From assembly GCF_018278905.1 (NCBI RefSeq), contig NZ_CP046600.1, positions 3,472,001 through 3,536,000 on the forward strand: a stretch of DNA of 64,000 nucleotides, given 5' to 3'. Below, piece after piece: positions 1-8,740 of this stretch (the stretch's first letter is position 1; each line of letters starts with the position of its first letter). The notes under the pieces were generated by a model, which made no database searches, was not told the DNA's origin, and was given only the letters and a program-made list of their open reading frames with translations. This stretch comes from Mycobacterium spongiae (GTDB lineage Bacteria > Actinomycetota > Actinomycetes > Mycobacteriales > Mycobacteriaceae). The position numbers and the translations under genes were made by a program.

Positions 1-599
1 GGGAGCTGGCCAACCCCGGCGAGGAGTTTTCCACGCTCGTGGTCACCGACCATGGTCACACCGCGGGCGACCCGTTTGGCTTCGGTCACGGATTCCAATC
101 ACCGCGGGAGACCGCGACATTCCTCATCTTCGATCAGGCCGGTGCCGATGCGACCGACGGGTTCATCAACAATTCATGGCAGATCGTCAGTACGACGCCA
201 ACCATTTTGGAGCAATTCGACATTGCGACGCTGCCGTATATGCAGGGTGCGCCCCTGACGGACCCCAGCTTCGCCGGCACGTTGATTGATCCCAGCACCG
301 CGACGGGCACGAACCTGTTCAGTGTGCTCAGCGCCTCGTTCGCCGCACAGGGTTACCCCGATATTGCGACCCAACTGATTCTGGGGTCACGCACGATCGC
401 GGCCTCGATTCCCTTCGCGGTATTCGAGCCGATAAGCGATATCGTCGCTGCGACGCCCGTCTTCTTACAAGAACCGGTCTCCTGGATCGGCGCCGGCATC
501 TACCAGTCGCTGAATATCCCGGCACAGATCTGGGTCCGGCTCACCGGCGTGACCGGCAACCAAATCATCCCGCCGGTGTTGAACCCATTCCTCACCTAG
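1..599 (+). CDS. Alkaline phosphatase-superfamily phosphodiesterase, C-terminal part
   Basis: The reading frame is open from base 3 (start lies before the window) and ends at 599, leaving 198 residues. A conserved D-H-G-H followed about ten residues later by G-H-G matches the late metal-ligand motifs (DH and H) of type I phosphodiesterase/nucleotide pyrophosphatase and sulfatase-like enzymes, where a two-metal centre hydrolyses phosphoesters. The roughly 120 residues after the catalytic core are hydrophobic and proline-rich (e.g. PPVLNPFLT at the end) and look like a mycobacteria-specific tail. Substrate and localisation cannot be told because the N-terminus is missing. Family assignment is moderate; exact function is unknown. 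Confidence 0.6.
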   Translation, partial: ELANPGEEFSTLVVTDHGHTAGDPFGFGHGFQSPRETATFLIFDQAGADATDGFINNSWQIVSTTPTILEQFDIATLPYMQGAPLTDPSFAGTLIDPSTATGTNLFSVLSASFAAQGYPDIATQLILGSRTIAASIPFAVFEPISDIVAATPVFLQEPVSWIGAGIYQSLNIPAQIWVRLTGVTGNQIIPPVLNPFLT

Positions 600-814
600 G
601 AATCGGCTGACTTAGCCGTCCATTGTTGGTCGTGTCTGGCTGCTGTTCGCCCTGTCGCGGGTGACGACGTTGTGGTGCAAGGGGTTACGCAGCTCGACCG
701 GGCGTTGGCGAATGTGGGCCGTACTTCCGGCCCCGCCATGCTTGCTTGCTCTGTGCCCTCCTAGACTCGATCGACGTCAAGACACCGTCCCCGATACGCC
801 TGCGAGGTTGCCGC

Positions 815-1201
815 GTGGCCGATGAACCATCCGCCGCAGAATCTGCTGCTGACAGCGCAGCCGAAATCGAACCCGACTACCGGTTCACTTTGGCCAACGA
901 ACGGACCTTCCTGGCCTGGCAGCGAACCTCGCTGGGGCTGCTCGCCGCTGCGGTCGCCCTCGTGCAACTCGTCCCGGAGCTGCCGATCCCGGGCGCGCGC
1001 CGGCTGCTCGGTGTGGCACTTGGCGCGCTGGCAATCCTCACCAGCGGGATGGGGCTGCTGCGGTGGCACCAGACAGATCGCGCCATGCGCCGCGATCAGC
1101 CGCTTCCGCGACACCCCACACCGGCATACCTCGCCGTGGGTCTGGCCGTGGTCGGCTTCATTGCGCTCGGCCTGGTGATCGCCAAGGCGGTCACCGGTTG
1201 A
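815..1201 (+). CDS. DUF202 membrane protein (first of pair)
   Basis: A 128-residue protein from a GTG start. An acidic, Ala-rich N-terminus is followed by the DUF202 signature [14 protein letters not shown] and three hydrophobic segments (about residues 50-70, 76-93 and 106-124). DUF202 (YidH-like) proteins are small inner-membrane proteins of unknown function. The arrangement matches M. tuberculosis Rv2272/Rv2273 (recalled). The GTG start removes 23 unconserved upstream residues and places the start just before the acidic leader. The stop overlaps the TTG start of the next DUF202 gene, so the two are probably translated together and may form a complex. Confidence 0.8.
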   Translation: MADEPSAAESAADSAAEIEPDYRFTLANERTFLAWQRTSLGLLAAAVALVQLVPELPIPGARRLLGVALGALAILTSGMGLLRWHQTDRAMRRDQPLPRHPTPAYLAVGLAVVGFIALGLVIAKAVTG

Positions 1202-1536
1202 GCGACTCCACAGGACCGGGCAACGCATCACCAGACCGGGGGCTACAAGCGGAACGGACCACGCTGGCCTGGACCCGGACATCGTTTGCATTGCTCGTCA
1301 ACGGCGTGTTGCTGACGATCAAAGATATGCATAGCGCAACGTGGTCGTTGCGCCTGATCCCGGCCGGCCTCGCTGCCGCCGCGGCATCCTGCAGCTACCT
1401 GATCGCGCTCCACCGCCAGCGAACATTGAGCCAACGCCCGATACCGACCCGCATCACCCCCCGTCGCCAGGTAAATATCGTGGGGATTGCGGTGCTGGTG
1501 CTCGGGATCGTCACGGCGTTCGCCCAGCTGCTCTAG
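1198..1536 (+). CDS. DUF202 membrane protein (second of pair)
   Basis: A 112-residue protein. The best start is TTG at 1198, overlapping the upstream TGA (TTGA), which implies translational coupling. The DUF202 core reads [14 protein letters not shown], followed by three membrane helices with a basic loop ([10 protein letters not shown]) between the second and third. It is shorter than its neighbour and lacks the acidic leader, as expected for the second member of the Rv2272/Rv2273-type pair. The function of the family is not known. Confidence 0.78.
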   Translation: MSDSTGPGNASPDRGLQAERTTLAWTRTSFALLVNGVLLTIKDMHSATWSLRLIPAGLAAAAASCSYLIALHRQRTLSQRPIPTRITPRRQVNIVGIAVLVLGIVTAFAQLL

Positions 1537-1599
1537 ACGAGCTGTCAACCAGGCCGGTGCATCGAGCCAACTCGGCCAGAACCCCACTGCGCCAGAACC

Positions 1600-2313
1600 C
1601 TACTGCCGAAGTCTCTCGGTCAAGGTTCGAACTTCGGTCCGCAGCTCATCGATCTGCGCCGCCGTGGCGGCGCGATTCTCGGAATCGGTCTCGGCGACCC
1701 GTTGCACTATCCACGAAGCCAGTGAGGCGGTGACAACGCCGATGAGACTGATCCCGCCGATCATCAACAACACGGCGATGATCCGGCCGATAACGGTGAC
1801 CGGATACAGGTCTCCGTAACCGACAGTGGTCACCGTGGTGATGGCCCACCATACGGCGTTTCCGAAGGAGGTGATGGTCGCGCCCGGGCGGCCTCGCTCC
1901 TGGTCGAGGATGGCTAGCGACGTGACGTAGATCAGCAGCGAAACACCTGACAGCGTGTACACGAGGATTCGGCCGCGAACGGCGTTGCCGACGGCCTTCT
2001 GTAGCGCCCCGACCAGGACCACCAACCGCAACAGCCGCAGCGGTCTCATCATCGGCAGAGCAACGATGAGCAAGTCCAATAGGTGGCGAAAGAACCATTG
2101 CCGGCGGTCGGATGCCAGTGTCAAGCGCACGATGTAGTCGACACCGAAAAGGCTCCAGGCGATCCAGCTCGCCATCCACAACAGGCGCGCCTGCTCATCG
2201 TTGGGTTGCGAGAGCACCTGTACCGAGTACATCGATAGAAAGAGGATCGCGACCACGGCTAGCGGCCACTCGGTGCGCTGCTCCCAGAGCTCTTCCCAAT
2301 TTTTCTCGCTCAT
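1600..2313 (-). CDS. Voltage-gated-type K+ channel
   Basis: A 237-residue integral membrane protein. Four hydrophobic segments are followed by an arginine-bearing stretch (MMRPLRLLRLVV, an S4-like voltage sensor), a pore helix and the potassium selectivity filter T-T-V-G-Y-G-D-L, then the last helix and a short coiled coil (QIDELRTEVRTLTERLRQ) likely to help tetramerise the channel. The ATG at 2313 has a GGAGGGG ribosome site nine bases upstream, so it is preferred to an ATG nine codons earlier. It probably conducts K+ outward or inward across the plasma membrane. It is convergent with the DUF202 pair. Confidence 0.85.
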   Translation of the reverse strand: MSEKNWEELWEQRTEWPLAVVAILFLSMYSVQVLSQPNDEQARLLWMASWIAWSLFGVDYIVRLTLASDRRQWFFRHLLDLLIVALPMMRPLRLLRLVVLVGALQKAVGNAVRGRILVYTLSGVSLLIYVTSLAILDQERGRPGATITSFGNAVWWAITTVTTVGYGDLYPVTVIGRIIAVLLMIGGISLIGVVTASLASWIVQRVAETDSENRAATAAQIDELRTEVRTLTERLRQ

Positions 2314-2587
2314 GCGACTGGGCCCCTCCGACTCGATCATGGCGCTGTCCGCCCCGCTGTCGTGCTGCCGCTACAGGGTAGCGGGGCCCTGGCACCAGCC
2401 TGCCAGCGCCGCAAGTGTGGCTCAATTGCGTTGCCGTGAAATCGCTTTCGGGCAGTCGGCTACACGGCGGCGCTCGACGGCAGCGGCGACCAGTAGGCCA
2501 GCAGCCGCAGCATTACGCTGCACCACAGGCGATGCGATGCTTCCGCCGATCAACAGCGTCTCTCGACGCCGCTACTAACCTGGGCAA

Positions 2588-3175
2588 ATGGTCCCGAAGA
2601 CCGCGGACAACCGCATAGGCAGACGACGGTGCGCAGCGGTGATTCTCGTCCTCATCCTGGCGGCTAGCATTGCTCCGGCGTCATTGGTGGTGTTGCTGCG
2701 GAGCTTCGGAAGAAACCGTGGCCAGCTGCTCAGGTGTGGCTCGTTCAGGAGCCTGTTGCAGCGCTACAACGGCATCACCCGTGCGATCTCGGGAACCCCT
2801 CGGTCCTCCTTGGGGCTGCTCACCCATGAGGGGCGCCGCAGCGGGCGCACCTACCAGACATCGCTGGGCGCAAGGCCCTTCGGCGACGGTTTCCTGTTGC
2901 CATTGACGTATGGCCAGCGCACGGACTGGTACCGGAATCTGCTGGCCAGCGGTGCGGGCACGCTGGCCTGGAAAGGAAGCACCTACCACCTGGAACGTCC
3001 CAAGGTCATTTCCGGAGCCGAGCCGATGCAAGCGTGGCCGATCGCAGCCCGACTCCTGCTCCACTTAGCTGGCGTTCACGATTTCGTGCAGCTGCACGAA
3101 GTTCGGTCATCTCCGGCGGATCCATTGAGCTCCAGCTGTGCTGATCCGCGAGCGAGCTTCCGCCCGAGGGGATGA
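2588..3175 (+). CDS. Deazaflavin (F420)-dependent nitroreductase/quinone reductase family protein
   Basis: A 195-residue protein. Residues 14-37 form one hydrophobic anchor. The rest resembles the DDN family: L-L-T-H-E-G-R-R-S-G-R-T-Y-Q-T matches the conserved G-R-x-S-G-x-x-R/Y F420-binding segment, followed by a G-D-G-F-L-L-P-L-T-Y strand and D-W-Y-R-N-L. Family members use reduced F420 to reduce quinones or nitro compounds. The final 35 residues (after LHEV) are unlike the family and may be a changed C-terminus. A second, smaller member lies at 23756. Confidence 0.7.
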   Translation: MVPKTADNRIGRRRCAAVILVLILAASIAPASLVVLLRSFGRNRGQLLRCGSFRSLLQRYNGITRAISGTPRSSLGLLTHEGRRSGRTYQTSLGARPFGDGFLLPLTYGQRTDWYRNLLASGAGTLAWKGSTYHLERPKVISGAEPMQAWPIAARLLLHLAGVHDFVQLHEVRSSPADPLSSSCADPRASFRPRG

Positions 3176-3498
3176 GATCGGCAGCGTTAGATGACATTCA
3201 CACTCACAATTCTTATCGCGTCTTATTGCGTTCTCGTACGGAATTCGGCTATCGCATTGGCTTCGAGAGCAAAACTAAAGAACAAGAGCGGCGCTCTTGG
3301 GTTCGGGTGTTGCTCCACACCTGGCCTCAAGTCTGAAGCCGGCGATCGGGCCGTCACGGCATTCGCCCAGCCTATGGCAGCGCCGGCAGGCATATGCGGG
3401 GATTGGGATCGGGTCACCGCGCTTCGGTGTTTCTCCCTCGATGCATATCCTTGCTCGTTTCTCGACAACACCGGATAGACCTTCGGTATGCTCAGCGT
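3176..3498 (+). other. Low-GC intergenic stretch with a possible leaderless promoter
   Basis: No convincing gene is seen. Base composition drops here (runs such as tcacaattcttatcgcg and actaaagaacaagagcgg), unlike the preceding 3 kb. A TATGCT hexamer at 3487-3492 lies six bases before a GTG at 3499. That is the spacing expected of a -10 element driving a leaderless mRNA for the propeller gene. Confidence 0.4.
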
Positions 3499-5103
3499 GT
3501 GGCCGCGGGACACGCGAAAGACGACGAAGAGAGGCCGGCTGCGGGCGAAGAGCAAAGTGGTCGGTCATCGGTCTTGACGCAGTTCCTCCGAGAGCATGGC
3601 GGAGTTGCGCCACTGGTCGGCCTTGTGGGAATTACGACGATCATCGTCGGACTGACAACCGCATTTGGCGCGATTCGCAGCGATCACAGTTTCTGGATCG
3701 TGGTCTTCGGGGGATTATCGATTCTTTTTCTTTGGGCATCTTGGCCATTGAGCTACCTCAAGATCGCACCGAAACTGATGTCGATAAGTTCCCTCGGAGT
3801 CGCCGTTATTTCTATTGTCGCCTTACTCACGGTGATCGCAATCGCCGCGCGCCACGGGTCAGATGACACGCCCGTAGAGACTAGTGAAGAGAACGGCGTT
3901 CTAGAATCTCCCATAGAGGGCTGGGCACAGTGGAACACGCTACGGAATCGCGGGCCATCGTTCGGAACCCGCCTGCTCACAGCTGTGGCACGACCGCAAG
4001 GTGAGATCAACGTATTCGTGGTCGGCGACGATGGCCAGGTATGGAACCCTTGGACAGACAATTTGGACGACAATCGATTTTGGCATGAGGATACACTTCC
4101 TGAGAATGACTTTCTTAGGGGAACTCGTCAAGTAACGGCCGTGACAGTAAATAAGCGTGGGCACTCCACACAGGACGTGCTATTTGTTTTCGCTATCGGC
4201 AATGATGGGCAGATTTGGTGGACCGAGCTCGAGGGCCGCGACTGGAAAAACTGGGAAGCACTTCCTGCCGAGGTGAAGTTTTCCCACGCAACGCAGGCCG
4301 TGGCCGCAGTGTCGCGGATCGACGGCGTAATCGACCTGTTTGCGATGGGTATCGACGGCCAGGTCTGGTCCATCGGTTGGGAAGAGCATACAAAATGGAA
4401 GAAGTGGTTTCAGGTCTTTCCATCGAGCACATTCAACGGAAATCAAAGTGTGAGTGTCGCTGCCCGCTCCAAGTACAACGTTGATCTTTTCGTTGTTGGC
4501 CAGAAGACTGTGTGGAGCAATTACTGGTACGAGACCGAAGATGAATGGCATCCTTGGGTGCCGCTAGCGGAGCTCGCAACCAAAGAACGAGGAAAACAAC
4601 ACCCGCTCTTCCCGGACAGTCAAATTATCACCGCGATATCGAAGCCACCAGATCACGACGAACAGAGCGGCGGGGAATACAGCACAAGGGTCCCGGACCA
4701 CACAAGCATTGACCTGTTCGGGGTCGGCGCCGACGGTAGGGTCTGGAGCAACTGGTTTGAGGCGGGCCGCCTAGAGGACGACCCGTGGTATGGGTGGTTC
4801 GAAATCGGGCGAACAAGAGTCGCGAAGAATCAGCAGCTGGCTGCGATCCGTCGAGGCGCTTACAACATCGAGGTCTTCGGCGTTGGCGCCGACGGGAAAT
4901 TGCTGATGACTTTGTGGAAGGACAAGGAGCGCAATCGCCTGGACGGACGCTGGAGCGATTGGGTGCAGCCTGACGGTGTCGGCGACGAGTCGTTTTCTGA
5001 GGTTGCCGTGGTATCCACCTCCCCAGACACCCTCAACTTGTTCGCAATCGGGCACGACGGCTACCTGCGAGAAACGTCCTGGCGGGCCAGCGACTCTGGG
5101 TGA
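3499..5103 (+). CDS. Membrane-anchored seven-repeat beta-propeller protein, PLL-lectin-like
   Basis: 534 residues from the GTG at 3499; an in-frame ATG at 3394 would add 35 residues of unconserved sequence. After a short charged N-terminus come three hydrophobic segments (roughly 35-55, 61-80 and 90-110), then an extracytoplasmic domain of about 400 residues built from seven copies of a D/N-x-F-x-x-G-x-D-G-x-V-W unit: NVFVVGDDGQVW, FVFAIGNDGQIW, DLFAMGIDGQVW, DLFVVGQKTVW, DLFGVGADGRVW, EVFGVGADGKLL and NLFAIGHDGYL. Each unit is followed by W-x-x-W-type strands. The pattern matches the seven-bladed PLL/PHL fucose-binding lectins of Photorhabdus and related proteins. GC content is clearly lower than in neighbouring genes, suggesting acquisition. 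Sugar binding and the extracytoplasmic location are inferred. Confidence 0.72.
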   Translation: MAAGHAKDDEERPAAGEEQSGRSSVLTQFLREHGGVAPLVGLVGITTIIVGLTTAFGAIRSDHSFWIVVFGGLSILFLWASWPLSYLKIAPKLMSISSLGVAVISIVALLTVIAIAARHGSDDTPVETSEENGVLESPIEGWAQWNTLRNRGPSFGTRLLTAVARPQGEINVFVVGDDGQVWNPWTDNLDDNRFWHEDTLPENDFLRGTRQVTAVTVNKRGHSTQDVLFVFAIGNDGQIWWTELEGRDWKNWEALPAEVKFSHATQAVAAVSRIDGVIDLFAMGIDGQVWSIGWEEHTKWKKWFQVFPSSTFNGNQSVSVAARSKYNVDLFVVGQKTVWSNYWYETEDEWHPWVPLAELATKERGKQHPLFPDSQIITAISKPPDHDEQSGGEYSTRVPDHTSIDLFGVGADGRVWSNWFEAGRLEDDPWYGWFEIGRTRVAKNQQLAAIRRGAYNIEVFGVGADGKLLMTLWKDKERNRLDGRWSDWVQPDGVGDESFSEVAVVSTSPDTLNLFAIGHDGYLRETSWRASDSG

Positions 5104-5571
5104 GCCGTGCCGACGAGTGCGGAGTCCTCCCGCGCACCAAGCACCCGACCATTGCCACACCCGAACGGCAGCGGTACCCGGGCTGTGTGGCCACCGCGCT
5201 CACGTCGGTCTAGTTGGCCGGCGGTCTCTGGCTTATCGCTCACGACCGCCTGAGGCGCCACGTCGTCAACGGGCCTAGCGAACTCAGCAGGGGTTGGATT
5301 TGCGCGGTGCCGCGAACACGACGGCGGCCAATGTCGCCGCCGCGCCAAATACCTCCACCACGTGATCCATGGCACTGGTACTACTGCGGTGAAATCACCA
5401 TTGGCGGCCAGTATCGCTGCGGCGCCACCCGGCGCGACAATGAACGCAACGGGCAGCTTCGGGATTTCCTCAATACGGAATAGGATCCGATATTTGCTTT
5501 CGCGGTACCGCCATAGCAATAATTTCGCACCTTTCCGAGGCAGAATTAAATAGCGTCGCGTTCAGGGCAAC
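5104..5571. other. Intergenic region without a supported gene
   Basis: 468 bases between the propeller gene and lysB (convergent ends). No ORF with good codon use was found on either strand. A short minus-strand frame near 5290-5375 reads like a membrane helix (MDHVVEVFGAAATLAAVVF) but stops after 28 codons. It may be a fragment of a lost gene or chance. Confidence 0.3.
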
Positions 5572-6651
5572 TTAAGTATTGACCAGCCGCTCGCGCATCC
5601 ACGCGATTCCGCCCTCGATCTCAAACGGTGCGTAATGGGGGTCTCTATCGGCCAAGAACGTTATGCCGCTGATGATGGCCTGAACAATGCCGACGACCTG
5701 GGAGGCTGGGGTTTCGAACAGGTCGCCGACTTGCGCCGCCAGAGCGTGCGGGTGCGAGAAGAAGTCGCGGCGTGCTACCGCCTGATACACCGAGGCTTTG
5801 ATCTGGCTGGACCTGTCATCTTTGCTTTCGGCGAAGATGTCACCGGTGCGCCACACGTCGACCCAGTTGGGGGGCGTGGCGGGGAATCCGGGCAGGCCGA
5901 ACCGCCGCGCTGGGTCGAGGCCGTGGGTATCTTCGGCGCCTATCACCCATGGCCGCGCCCAGTCCGCGACACTGCCCGTTTCGCGGCACGGAAGTGCGTA
6001 TGTGAGGACACCGACGAGATCGGCTAGGCGCCAGTGCAGCGGTTTGCCGGGGAGCAAGTAGTCGACGTAGAAGTCGAAACCGACGATGGCGCCCTGCGAA
6101 TAGAATCCCAGCGCCCAGGGTGTACCAGCTGGGAACGGCACGCCGTTGTCCATGGCGTAGGACCCGACGAGGCGGGCCAGCTCGCGCACCCCGTCGTCGT
6201 TGTCGAAGGGCAGAGCTCCGTTGTTGTAGCCGATGGGTTGATGGCGGCACAGGCCGTCGGCCTCCAGCCGCGTGGCAGTGTCGGCGACCGGCCCCCGAAA
6301 CATGTCCGACAAGTGGCCTTCGACGGTGAACATGATCGGGAGGTTTGGCGCCGGCGGTGGGTAGCTGCCCAGCCGTGAGCGAACCTTGAGGTAGGTGACA
6401 GCGAAGCCCTGCGCGTCGCGGATCACCGGAAGACTTACGCGGTAGCAGAACTCTTCGACAATTGTCGCCGTGGCCTCGGTGTAGGCCGGCCCGGCGATGA
6501 AGCCCGTGTCGCGCACCCATTGGAACTTGTCGTGAAGCTTCTGGCTCAGCAGCTCGATCGCGCGCCAATTGGGCGCGTTGCGAGGCGTGTCTGGGTTGTC
6601 GACGTCGCCGACACCGAGACCGATCCAATTCCCGGCCGCGTCCCTAGCCAC
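5572..6651 (-). CDS. lysB: LysB-type mycolylarabinogalactan esterase
   Basis: 359 residues from a GTG at 6651 whose bases overlap the lysA stop (GTGGCTAG), a classic coupled phage arrangement. A longer frame to 6876 would read the lysA repeat tail out of frame and is rejected. Residues 1-80 look like a short peptidoglycan-binding-type segment ([10 protein letters not shown]). The rest is an alpha/beta hydrolase of the cutinase/LysB type with the nucleophile elbow G-F-Y-S-Q-G (Ser about 185), and a [12 protein letters not shown] region near residues 102-113. In mycobacteriophages LysB cleaves the ester linking mycolic acids to arabinogalactan and completes lysis. No holin or other phage gene is adjacent. 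Confidence 0.85.
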   Translation of the reverse strand: MARDAAGNWIGLGVGDVDNPDTPRNAPNWRAIELLSQKLHDKFQWVRDTGFIAGPAYTEATATIVEEFCYRVSLPVIRDAQGFAVTYLKVRSRLGSYPPPAPNLPIMFTVEGHLSDMFRGPVADTATRLEADGLCRHQPIGYNNGALPFDNDDGVRELARLVGSYAMDNGVPFPAGTPWALGFYSQGAIVGFDFYVDYLLPGKPLHWRLADLVGVLTYALPCRETGSVADWARPWVIGAEDTHGLDPARRFGLPGFPATPPNWVDVWRTGDIFAESKDDRSSQIKASVYQAVARRDFFSHPHALAAQVGDLFETPASQVVGIVQAIISGITFLADRDPHYAPFEIEGGIAWMRERLVNT

Positions 6652-8098
6652 GGGCCGCGGCTTTCTCGGCCGAGGCTTTCTTGGCTCGGACTTTCCTAGC
6701 TCGTGCCTTCTTGGCTGGGGCTTTCTCAGCTGGGGCTTTCCTAGCTGAGGCTTTCGTAGCTGAGGCATTAGTGCCCGGAGTCTTCCTGGCTGCGAGTACC
6801 GCCGCGGGCGTTTGCGGCCTACCGCCAAGGGTGAACCCTGGCTTGCCCGCATCGCTGCTGCCGATCGTCGCGTCACGGATCTCTGCTAGTGACTCGACGA
6901 TTGTTTGCCAGCCCAGCATTTCCCAGCGGCCAGACATCTGCAGGAACATCTGTTGGGTGAAATCGGGAGGGATGCCGGTAGGGCTCGGCTCGGGCACCTC
7001 GACGCGCGGCTGATCGGCGGGCTTCGGGTCGAATTCGCCGCGCAGATCCTTGGCGACCTGAAGACGGAACCAGTCCATACTCAGGTTGCCGGGATCCCAT
7101 TTCACGTTGGGAGCCCGGGTCGCGTATTCCTTGTGGCCGATGACGCGGTCGGATCCATAGCCAAGCCTTCTGACCACCGCGGTGGCGGCGTCGCGCATGG
7201 TGTGGATTTGGGCGTCAGGCCAGGGTTGGCCGCGGTTGTAACTGCCGTCCGGGTTCACCGTCGGCCAGGCGCATTCGAAGCCGATCAGGCGAATGTTGCC
7301 GGTGTTGGTGCCCACGCCCGGGTAATAGCCTTGACCGGCGTGGTTGCATGGACCAACCGCGACTAGATGGCACCTGCCGTCGGGTTTGATGAGGCATTGC
7401 GCCAGGGGCCCGGCCAGGAAGCCGCCTGGCTGCTCGACACCGTCACGGATCGCCGCGACCGTCTCTCGGTCGTTGCCGGTGTGGTGGATCATCACGCCCC
7501 AAATGTCGTCCATCTGGCGATTCGGGCCGGCGCCGTTGCCGCGTCCTTGCCATCCGGCTTCGACGACCAGCCGGTCGCCGAGCGCTTCGCGCAAGACGTC
7601 TGCCAGCCACACGGGGTCGCCTTGCCAACCCGCGAGAGGCTCCGGACTCTCATCCGGCCGAGCGCTCGTTGTGCCCAGGATGCGGTTGTAGAGCGCTTGC
7701 GCCGCGCTCATGCGGGGGTCATAGCGGTCGGGGAAGGCCGACCGTTGAACCTGCTGTGCATACCAGCCCGGCGAGTTGGCATCGCTGTTGTAGTCCAGTC
7801 GCGCGAGGCGTTGGAAGAACAACCGCGCGGATTTGTGGGGATCCATACAGGTGGCGGCGTCGCCCCACCACCACGCGCCGTTGCCCCACACCACCTGTTG
7901 CTGGAATAGACCCACCGAGCGGCCGTCCGAGCCGACACGTTCGTGCGGAAGATTCAGCGACTCGGGCACTTTGTGGTTCGCGTACATGATCCAGTCGGAC
8001 TCGACGTAGACCGTGGCGAATGCGATCACGATCCCGCGGGGTGTGATGCCGAGCTCGCGGCCCGCGTGCAGGATGGCGCGGGCATAGTCGTCTTTCAT
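6644..8098 (-). CDS. lysA: LysA-type endolysin: transglycosylase-like domain plus amidase_2
   Basis: 484 residues, preceded by GAAAGGG and an ATG at 8098. Residues 1-145 resemble the lysozyme/transglycosylase-like module of mycobacteriophage lysins and tape-measure proteins (V-E-S-D-W with Glu33 as likely catalyst; [13 protein letters not shown]). Residues about 185-335 are an N-acetylmuramoyl-L-alanine amidase (amidase_2) with M-I-H-H-T-G and G-H-K-E-Y...K-W-D-P-G zinc and catalytic motifs. The C-terminus is a Lys/Ala repeat tail (K-A-x-A-K units) resembling a nucleic-acid or wall-binding tail. The protein should cleave peptidoglycan. It lacks a signal peptide, so release would need a holin or lysis. 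It forms a two-gene unit with lysB. Confidence 0.87.
   Translation of the reverse strand: MKDDYARAILHAGRELGITPRGIVIAFATVYVESDWIMYANHKVPESLNLPHERVGSDGRSVGLFQQQVVWGNGAWWWGDAATCMDPHKSARLFFQRLARLDYNSDANSPGWYAQQVQRSAFPDRYDPRMSAAQALYNRILGTTSARPDESPEPLAGWQGDPVWLADVLREALGDRLVVEAGWQGRGNGAGPNRQMDDIWGVMIHHTGNDRETVAAIRDGVEQPGGFLAGPLAQCLIKPDGRCHLVAVGPCNHAGQGYYPGVGTNTGNIRLIGFECAWPTVNPDGSYNRGQPWPDAQIHTMRDAATAVVRRLGYGSDRVIGHKEYATRAPNVKWDPGNLSMDWFRLQVAKDLRGEFDPKPADQPRVEVPEPSPTGIPPDFTQQMFLQMSGRWEMLGWQTIVESLAEIRDATIGSSDAGKPGFTLGGRPQTPAAVLAARKTPGTNASATKASARKAPAEKAPAKKARARKVRAKKASAEKAAARG
6657..6761 (-). repeat. Seven imperfect 15-bp tandem repeats in the lysA 3' end
   Basis: On the plus strand the units read like gaggctttcttggct and ggggctttcctagct, seven in a row from 6657. 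Each codes for a five-residue Lys/Ala/Arg unit of the lysA tail. Such repeats can expand or contract by slippage, so tail length may vary between strains. Confidence 0.75.
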
Positions 8099-8133
8099 CG
8101 GTGCCCTTTCTCGTAGTAGCGATGTCGCATATC

Positions 8134-8221
8134 AACATTTTCGAGAACGTTAATAATGGTGGCTGTGGCGAGCGTGCACCAGCATTTCCGGGAACGTCAA
8201 TAACGGCGGCTGTGCCGAGCG
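8134..8221. repeat. Two imperfect 41-bp direct repeats upstream of lysA
   Basis: Copies at 8134-8174 and 8181-8221 (47-bp period) share most bases: aacattttcgagaacgttaa against agcatttccgggaacgtcaa, then taatggtggctgtggcgagcg against taacggcggctgtgccgagcg. They sit 36 bases upstream of the lysA ATG on the minus strand, so they lie in its promoter region and could be operator copies. Each contains a cgagaacg/cgggaacg core. Confidence 0.55.
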
Positions 8222-8511
8222 CGAAGCTCCGGTAGAAAAATCGCATCGCGGGCCAATGCTCATCGCCGCGCAATCATACAAATTCGGCGCACCCAGTCGC
8301 GCAACGCCGAAAACAGGATTAGCATATGGTAGCTGCCGAGTCAGCGGCACCATATTATGAATTTTACGGCCAGTAGAGGTCGATTTGAAGTGCCAAATGA
8401 AGAATTATTACTGGCATTTCCGTACCGTGCTAAAAGCCGGCCGCGCTGGCAAACGGGTGCACCCGGGCACGACCAGCCGTTGCGCTCTGTCAACAGTGAA
8501 CCCGCCGCTCC
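8222..8511. other. Intergenic stretch between lysA promoter repeats and PPE fragment
   Basis: 290 bases, AT-richer than the rest of the genome (e.g. catattatgaattttacgg near 8350). No supported gene, and nothing recognised. Confidence 0.3.
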
Positions 8512-8676
8512 CGGGTCGGGCACAGACATGACGGCCCCGGTGTGGATGGCGTCGCCGCCCGAGGTGCACTCGGCGATGCTGAGCAGCGGCCCCGGCCCGG
8601 CCCGTTGCTGGCTGCCGCGGCCGCGTGGTCGTCGCCGAGCGTCGAATACACCGACGTGGCCGACGAACTGACCGCG
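8512..8676 (+). pseudogene. Duplicated, frameshifted 5' fragment of a PPE gene
   Basis: About 165 bases nearly identical to 12920-13085, the start of the intact PPE gene. The ATG at 8528 begins the same [16 protein letters not shown] sequence. One base is lost in the run ccccggcccggcccg (ccccggtcccggcccg in the intact gene), so the frame shifts after about 25 codons, and homology stops near 8676 at codon 50. The Zur-like box of the intact gene is not present upstream here. It lies tail-to-tail with the PE_PGRS gene. The high identity implies a recent duplication or recombination event. Confidence 0.85.
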
Positions 8677-8740
8677 CTCCCGAGCAGTCTAGCGACCCGG
8701 CCCCGCCGGTCGCGCGGACTCTCCGGGAGTTCGCGGCGGG

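Noticed and set aside
5061..5519. 152-codon minus-strand frame in the gap after the propeller gene
   Set aside because: It overlaps the end of the propeller gene and turns into Arg/Pro-rich sequence without features of a real protein.
6657..6761. Regular repeats resembling a CRISPR array
   Set aside because: Fifteen-base units without spacers, in frame inside lysA; coding repeats, not CRISPR. No CRISPR array or cas gene was found anywhere in the window.
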